This document shows positions 31,919 to 35,689 of a DNA stretch of 35,689 nucleotides, piece by piece. This DNA comes from Cytobacillus oceanisediminis (GTDB lineage: Bacteria; Bacillota; Bacilli; Bacillales; Cytobacillaceae), in the NCBI RefSeq assembly GCF_003182355.1, contig NZ_QGTW01000026.1, positions 1-35,689 of the forward strand, read 5' to 3'. Made by a program: the position numbers and the translations under genes. Below the pieces are notes generated by a model. The model was given only the letters and a program-made list of their open reading frames with translations. It ran no database searches and was not told the origin of the DNA. The first letter of the stretch is position 1; every line of letters starts with the position of its first letter.

Positions 31919-32428
31919 TTATAAGTATTTATCACTAATCACTTTCATATGGTGTAACTCGTGCCCTGCAATACCATATGCAATGGTACCTATCGAAACT
32001 GGGCTGTTCATTACAGTTCCATTACGAACCCACGCTGCATCATCAATGGTTGAAATAAGGCTTAACGTGTTGGAGCGTACCGTGTCTAAACCAGCTAATA
32101 ACTGCTCCCAGGATAATTTGTTGAAGTTTGCCGCAGAAACGTATTGATCCTGATCCATTGCTGGGAGTGGTGCACTTTCATTTCGTGCAATGGCAAGCAT
32201 TCGATACGACATTACACGTTCCGAGTCGGTCATATGCCCAATCACTTCTTTTAAAGTCCATTTCCCTGGTGCGTACGCCTTCCTTGCTGACTCCTCTGAT
32301 ACGCTGCTTAAGAGGGTAATGGTCTTAGTTTGTTGCTTACTAAGTATTTCTTCAATATCTCCATCTGGCACAAGACTAACATATCTATCATGCTCTGGAT
32401 TTTCAATAAATAATGGTCGTGGACGCAC
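31919..32428 (-). CDS. DinB-family protein (putative metal-dependent hydrolase or thiol transferase)
   Basis: 169 residues of the four-helix DinB/YfiT fold. The metal-binding histidines are seen in VIGHMTDSE and in GHELHHMKV near the end. Members include bacillithiol S-transferases and uncharacterised stress proteins. The GTG start at 32428 has AGGAGG 6 bases upstream; an ATG five codons earlier (32443) would put that ribosome site inside the gene. It stands alone in the cassette-like region. Function within the superfamily is open. Confidence 0.72.
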   Translation of the reverse strand: MRPRPLFIENPEHDRYVSLVPDGDIEEILSKQQTKTITLLSSVSEESARKAYAPGKWTLKEVIGHMTDSERVMSYRMLAIARNESAPLPAMDQDQYVSAANFNKLSWEQLLAGLDTVRSNTLSLISTIDDAAWVRNGTVMNSPVSIGTIAYGIAGHELHHMKVISDKYL

Positions 32429-32624
32429 AAGAATCCTCCTCATCGGAATAGTTAATGATGATTCTAGGCTAATATTCGACTGTCAAGAAGATATTTCCTT
32501 TATTTTTGATATTTAATTTCATTACCGCAAAATAATTGCAAATTAAACAACTTTATTATCTCTGTACAACTGATTTATGCAGTTAACATAATACAGATAA
32601 TAATGGATTAATTCACTATTTATT
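32429..32624. other. intergenic region
   Basis: AT-rich, with no gene; it lies between the DinB-family gene and repeat copy A and should hold that gene's promoter. Confidence 0.3.
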
Positions 32625-32627
32625 CCA

Positions 32628-32710
32628 CTAACCTGCCCGTTAGCACAATAAGAAAAAGCTGCCGTACGACAGCTCCGATCTTTAACTCAAGCACCCGTTA
32701 CTAAAGCACT
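32628..32710. repeat. dispersed intergenic repeat, copy A
   Basis: Starts ACTAACCTGCCCGTTAG, then AAGAAAAAGCTGCCG with a hairpin AGCTG/CAGCT, then GATCTTTAACTCAAGCACCC. It shares order and motifs with copies at 33266 and 34780. It lies just beyond the stop of the SUKH gene. Confidence 0.6.
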
Positions 32711-32745
32711 CGTGAATAAAGCAAGTAGTCTCTGTTTTAAAGCAG

Positions 32746-33210
32746 TTAATCCTCTAGAGAATCCATTAACAACTCTGATAAAAAGTCTCCGAAATTCTCT
32801 GCAATCATTTCAAATGGTTGTTCCTTTATCGGAAGTCCACTAATATAAGAAACAACAGGTGCATTGTCATCATTTTTACTATGGACTTTGGAGCAATCAA
32901 GGCAGAAATACTTGCCATCATCGGCGAAATAAAAGCAAATGAGACTATTAGGCAAATTTTCTGTTTTCCTTAATTCTTTGGTAATCCAAATCATATTCGG
33001 GATTCCCGTTTCATCTGTCCCTAAACCATAAATTTCTTCTCCAAAAATATCTCCCAAACCATATTTCTTTAGAAACAATCTATAACTTTTAGGAAATTTC
33101 ACATTTAATTTATTTTCTGCATCAATAATTGTATATTCATCAATTTCACCAATAAAATCAGCTTCACCTTGGTTAGCTTCTATAATTTCGAGTGCTTTAT
33201 TTATCGACAT
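32746..33210 (-). CDS. SMI1/KNR4 (SUKH) family protein, immunity-like
   Basis: 154 residues with the SUKH pattern: FPKSYRLFLKKYGLGDIFGE, then a hydrophobic IYGLG and a late DGKYFCLDCSK and ISGLPI. In B. subtilis relatives (YobK) such proteins neutralise contact-dependent or LXG toxins. No toxin gene is adjacent, so this is an orphan, perhaps protecting against neighbours' toxins. ATG has GGAGGAG about 6 bases upstream; the longer frame from a GTG at 33225 covers the ribosome site. Confidence 0.75.
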   Translation of the reverse strand: MSINKALEIIEANQGEADFIGEIDEYTIIDAENKLNVKFPKSYRLFLKKYGLGDIFGEEIYGLGTDETGIPNMIWITKELRKTENLPNSLICFYFADDGKYFCLDCSKVHSKNDDNAPVVSYISGLPIKEQPFEMIAENFGDFLSELLMDSLED

Positions 33211-33265
33211 CTTTCTCCTCCGCACAATCCATTTTTTACATTTATTTTACCACTATTTCCTGTTC

Positions 33266-33330
33266 AACTAACCTGAAAGCCGCCTGGTTTGGCGGTTGAT
33301 CTTGAACATAAGCACCCTATAGTTTAAGTA
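33266..33330. repeat. dispersed intergenic repeat, copy B
   Basis: CAACTAACCTGAAAGCCGCC, hairpin GCCGCC/GGCGGT, then GATCTTGAACATAAGCACCC. The last 20 bases match copy C exactly. It sits between the SUKH and GNAT genes. The rest of the gap to 33481 shows no gene. Confidence 0.65.
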
Positions 33331-33481
33331 CAATGTTTCACAAACTTACTCCATTACCACGTCATTTATTGCAGAAATGCTTTACATCAGAGCAAGAGAT
33401 GAATCTTCCACAAATTCTGTTTATTTTCTCTTGCTCCAGCTTACTTGTAGGTGTCACCATTATCCGCTCAAGGTAAAAGGG

Positions 33482-33979
33482 TCAATCCATAGCCTCTCTT
33501 AATTTGACCATGTTATACCAGCGTACTCCTCCATGTTGTGATTCAGAAATGCCATGGTTGACAAACCTAGATTTTTCATAAAAAGGAACTAATTCCCGTT
33601 TACATGTTAAAGTGATTCCTTCTCTTTCATTTTCTTTTACTAGCTCTTCCATTTTCTCAATTAAAATCTTAGCAATCCCTTGATTTCTTGCCTGTTTGGA
33701 CACAGCTAATCCTAAAATGCTCTGATATCCGCCTCTTTTTGGATTCTCTTTGATTTTCTCAAAAAGATTATCTGTTATATAAGGTTGATTAATAACAGGT
33801 CCATTAATATAACCAAGTATTTCCCCATCCTTTTCTGCCACGATAAAGGTATCAGCTATCCACTGAATCCTCTCCACAAATGCCTCTTCTGTTGCGGCTT
33901 CTTCTATTGGAAAGCCTTCATTCTCAATAATTAATAGCTGTTCTAAATCTGTAGCTTGAACATTTCTTAAAGAAATCAT
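33482..33979 (-). CDS. GNAT-family N-acetyltransferase
   Basis: 165 residues. The acetyl-CoA loop is seen in LGLAVSKQARNQGIAKILIE, preceded by ILGYINGPVI and followed by LTCKRELVPFYEKSRF. The layout is close to arylalkylamine-type or amino-group acetyltransferases. Its promoter overlaps MarR-type palindromes 100 bases upstream and a MarR gene lies directly before it on the same strand, so it is probably the regulated target. The acceptor is unknown; a role in detoxifying an amine is possible. Confidence 0.82.
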   Translation of the reverse strand: MISLRNVQATDLEQLLIIENEGFPIEEAATEEAFVERIQWIADTFIVAEKDGEILGYINGPVINQPYITDNLFEKIKENPKRGGYQSILGLAVSKQARNQGIAKILIEKMEELVKENEREGITLTCKRELVPFYEKSRFVNHGISESQHGGVRWYNMVKLREAMD

Positions 33980-34067
33980 CTTGTTTATAACCCCATTCCT
34001 AACTAAATTTACCTAATTGTATTAGTTGTAAAATATATATCGACTTTACTACAATGCAAAAAAATGC

Positions 34068-34116
34068 TTAGAATCTAAACTATAAATAGTTTAGAACCTA
34101 AACAATTATTCGTCAA
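34068..34116 (-). promoter_or_regulatory. promoter with MarR-type operators
   Basis: On the minus strand TTGACG (34111-34116), 17-base spacer, TAAACT (34088-34093). Overlapping it are the perfect palindrome CTAAACTAT-AA-ATAGTTTAG (34075-34094) and GTTTAG-AAC-CTAAAC (34089-34103), with a further half-site TTAGAATCTAAAC at 34068-34080. A regulator bound here would cover the -10 and start site of the GNAT gene. Confidence 0.6.
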
Positions 34117-34145
34117 GAAATTATTAATTTAAAATATGACTAATT

Positions 34146-34649
34146 CTACTTCTTTTGTTCTATATCAGGCATATCCAACAATTCAGTATACTTTTGCATA
34201 ACTTTATAAAAAAGATTAATTTCTTCAGTAGTAAAACTCTTACGCAATGTTTTTTCAGCCCAAGTGAGTTCCTTAATATCATAATTTTTATATGCTTTAC
34301 TTAGGACTTCACCTTTATCAGTGACATACAGATGTACATTTTTTGCATTGCCATGTTCTTTTTTTCGTATAATCAAATCACGTTTTTCTAGTTTGGCAAG
34401 AATCTGTGATACAGCACCTTTTGTACGATTCCACTCCAATGCCACCTCAGTAACAGTGATTCCAGGATTCTCCTCAATAACAGTCAAAGTGTGTACTTCC
34501 ATCATATTGATTATTTCTCCAGTACCATAATCACGAGCTGTTTTCATATAATCATTGTACTTCATAACAAACTTATAGATAATATTCGCCTTTGCATCTA
34601 ATTCATGGTACTTAGCATTTTTTTGAATCACACCTTCATTACTTTTCAT
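34146..34649 (-). CDS. MarR-family transcriptional regulator
   Basis: 167 residues with a winged-helix domain at about 50-125 (VTEVALEWNRTKGAVSQILA, KLEKRDLIIRKK and the wing NVHLYVTDKG). MarR proteins usually repress a neighbouring gene and respond to phenolics, oxidants or drugs. It lies upstream of the GNAT gene with 166 bases between, where palindromic operators are seen. The ribosome site is weak (AAAGG about 12 bases from ATG). Confidence 0.82.
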   Translation of the reverse strand: MKSNEGVIQKNAKYHELDAKANIIYKFVMKYNDYMKTARDYGTGEIINMMEVHTLTVIEENPGITVTEVALEWNRTKGAVSQILAKLEKRDLIIRKKEHGNAKNVHLYVTDKGEVLSKAYKNYDIKELTWAEKTLRKSFTTEEINLFYKVMQKYTELLDMPDIEQKK

Positions 34650-34779
34650 TTCGTTTCACAACCTTTCGGCTATAACAGTAAATTAAACAGTATTAGTTTT
34701 TTATTATATCATTATGTATTAACCTTTTAATATTTCTACTTTATCCTCTATGTGTTCTTATTTTTATATTCCTTTTTAA

Positions 34780-34862
34780 GCTAACCTGCCATTTAGTTCA
34801 ACAAGAAAAAAGCCGCCTTTTTTAGCAGCTGATCTTGAACATAAGCACCCTTTAGTTGAAAA
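34780..34862. repeat. dispersed intergenic repeat, copy C
   Basis: GCTAACCTGCCATTTAG, then AACAAGAAAAAAGCCGCC, a hairpin region, GCTGATCTTGAACATAAGCA and CCCTTTAG. It is the most complete of the three copies. It lies upstream of the MarR gene. Confidence 0.65.
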
Positions 34863-35107
34863 ACCACCTTCTCCTTTAGTGCATCGAACAGTGATGGGTA
34901 TAGGAAGTGCAATTCTAAGCGTATTTTTAGTGCGATTATTATTAATTTATCTTTACAAGGACTTAGAGAAGTAAAGAATTCTCATCCTAAAAGTCAAATA
35001 GTCCCAATAAATAGTAAAGCTAAATCAGGCTAAAATACATAGCCTTTTTTACTTTGCAGTTTGAGTCGATTGAATATTATTAATTAGACAGGTAATTATA
35101 ATTAAAA
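34863..35107. other. gap with a short membrane-protein-like relic
   Basis: An open plus-strand frame of about 37 codons, running from within repeat C to 34973, ends VMGIGSAILSVFLVRLLLIY then LYKDLEK and stop. It has one hydrophobic helix but no ribosome site; probably a gene tail or chance. Nothing else is seen. Confidence 0.25.
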
Positions 35108-35175
35108 GAGTAAGGTCAGAGTTCCTTCCTTCTTTCAGACCTCAAAAGTTTCAGACCTTACTCTCACCCTTTTTT
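35108..35175 (+). terminator. long hairpin with T-run
   Basis: GAGTAAGGTC (35108-35117) and GACCTTACTC (35154-35163) are perfect complements, followed by TTTTTT at 35170-35175. The 36-base loop contains a second CAGACC copy. No gene it would terminate is evident. Confidence 0.45.
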
Positions 35176-35216
35176 GTTTAAGGTCATATACTACAATGCA
35201 TGAATCGCTCACAATC

Positions 35217-35239
35217 ACCGCAGAAATGCGGTTTTTTTT
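35217..35239 (+). terminator. rho-independent terminator-like hairpin
   Basis: ACCGCA pairs with TGCGGT around GAAA, followed by eight T's. It stops any upstream plus-strand transcript before the last gene. Confidence 0.65.
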
Positions 35240-35375
35240 GTTAACATAATAGCATAACATTTTTCAGATAAGCACTTTATTTTTACCGAGCAAAAAACCA
35301 TTCCTCTACAGCACAGTACTCCACTTTCAAACTGTGCAACTAAAATACAACATTACATAAAAGTAGAGATTTACA

Positions 35376-35384
35376 TGTTATAAT
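35376..35384 (+). promoter_or_regulatory. extended -10 promoter of the last gene
   Basis: TGTTATAAT: a consensus TATAAT (35379-35384) with the TGN extension. No good -35 is seen. It lies 30 bases before the start codon. Confidence 0.5.
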
Positions 35385-35413
35385 ACTTAGGAAAGTAAAA
35401 AGGGGGTACTTTT

Positions 35414-35689
35414 ATGAGTATTAAAACTAACGACGCCAATATCCTGAATATTTCAGAGAGAATACTGGCACTTAAAAGTGCTATGCCACCCAAAGAAATT
35501 GAACAATTAGATACACACAGTTCACAACAGAGTGAGCAAGCCCTTCAAAATTGGCGAGAAGAACTCATTAATTTATTCGCTTACTCATTCACACATAAAG
35601 ATGCCACTAACAAATCCGAGGTAGAAAACTGGGGAGAAGAAACTATAAATTTATTAATCAAAATAGATTTCTCTCTTGATAATGCCATT
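35414..35689 (+). CDS. unknown protein, 3' end beyond the window
   Basis: ATG with AGGGGG 8 bases upstream; 92 codons are open to the window edge. The product begins MSIKTNDANILNISERILAL and is helical, acidic and rich in Asn, Glu and Leu. Two segments look like a short internal repeat: NWREELINLFAYSF and NWGEETINLLIKI, about 29 residues apart. No domain is recognised. It has its own promoter and lies in the cassette-like region beyond the integrase relic. Confidence 0.65.
   Translation, partial: MSIKTNDANILNISERILALKSAMPPKEIEQLDTHSSQQSEQALQNWREELINLFAYSFTHKDATNKSEVENWGEETINLLIKIDFSLDNAI

Overview
The window looks like the chromosome of a low-GC, spore-forming member of the Bacillaceae, close to Bacillus, Cytobacillus or Mesobacillus. 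It holds a spore-coat transglutaminase (tgl), an alpha/beta-type small acid-soluble spore protein, a relic of a Ger(x)C germination gene and a coat-like coiled-coil protein. Ribosome binding sites are of the AAGGAGG type, TTG and GTG starts occur, and sigma-A, sigma-B-like, sigma-K-like, TnrA/GlnR-like and cre-like sites can be read. No rRNA operon, complete tRNA, CRISPR array or intact insertion sequence is visible. Species identity is inferred only from gene content.

Layout, left to right. 1-2.6 kb: a possible IS scar, an orphan MurE-type ligase with an altered substrate motif, and tgl. 2.9-6.7 kb: a short CstA transporter, a tiny lipoprotein, the tail of a GerC-like gene, a two-gene operon of tiny charged proteins behind a sigma-B-like promoter, a HAD phosphatase and an XRE regulator. 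7.1-12.9 kb: a catabolic island made of a class III aminotransferase, a YhdT-type small membrane protein, a PanF-type sodium symporter and an M20 deacylase, transcribed away from a PucR-type regulator. 13.0-16.8 kb: a coat-like protein, then an ABC-2 exporter (ATPase plus two permeases) with a TetR regulator that has two clear operators. 16.9-20.1 kb: ammonium transporter Amt, a GlnD-like DUF294 nucleotidyltransferase and a DEDDh exonuclease, apparently one operon behind two perfect TnrA/GlnR boxes. 20.2-23.6 kb: an SASP gene, a 41-aa gene, a tandem repeat, an APH-type kinase, heme A synthase (ctaA) and a frameshifted small gene. 23.6-28.0 kb: an operon of RpiR regulator, YjiH-type transporter, M20D amidohydrolase and a GNAT-like protein. 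28.2-31.3 kb: a minimal ferric-reductase-like cytochrome, a truncated GNAT gene, proline dehydrogenase and a ZIP metal transporter.

At 31.3 kb the character changes. A 3' fragment of tRNA-Val(GAC), an integrase C-terminal relic and a decayed small gene mark the edge of an old integrative element. The remaining 4 kb is cassette-like: a DinB-family protein, an orphan SUKH (SMI1/KNR4) protein, a GNAT acetyltransferase under a MarR regulator, three diverged copies of an intergenic repeat, and an unknown gene that runs off the right end.

Two parts deserve most attention. One is the PucR/aminotransferase/PanF-YhdT/M20 island, whose parts would suit uptake and cleavage of a beta-alanine amide such as pantothenate. 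The other is the Amt-nucleotidyltransferase-exonuclease operon, which has nitrogen-control boxes but no PII gene beside it. Functions beyond family level are inference from context.
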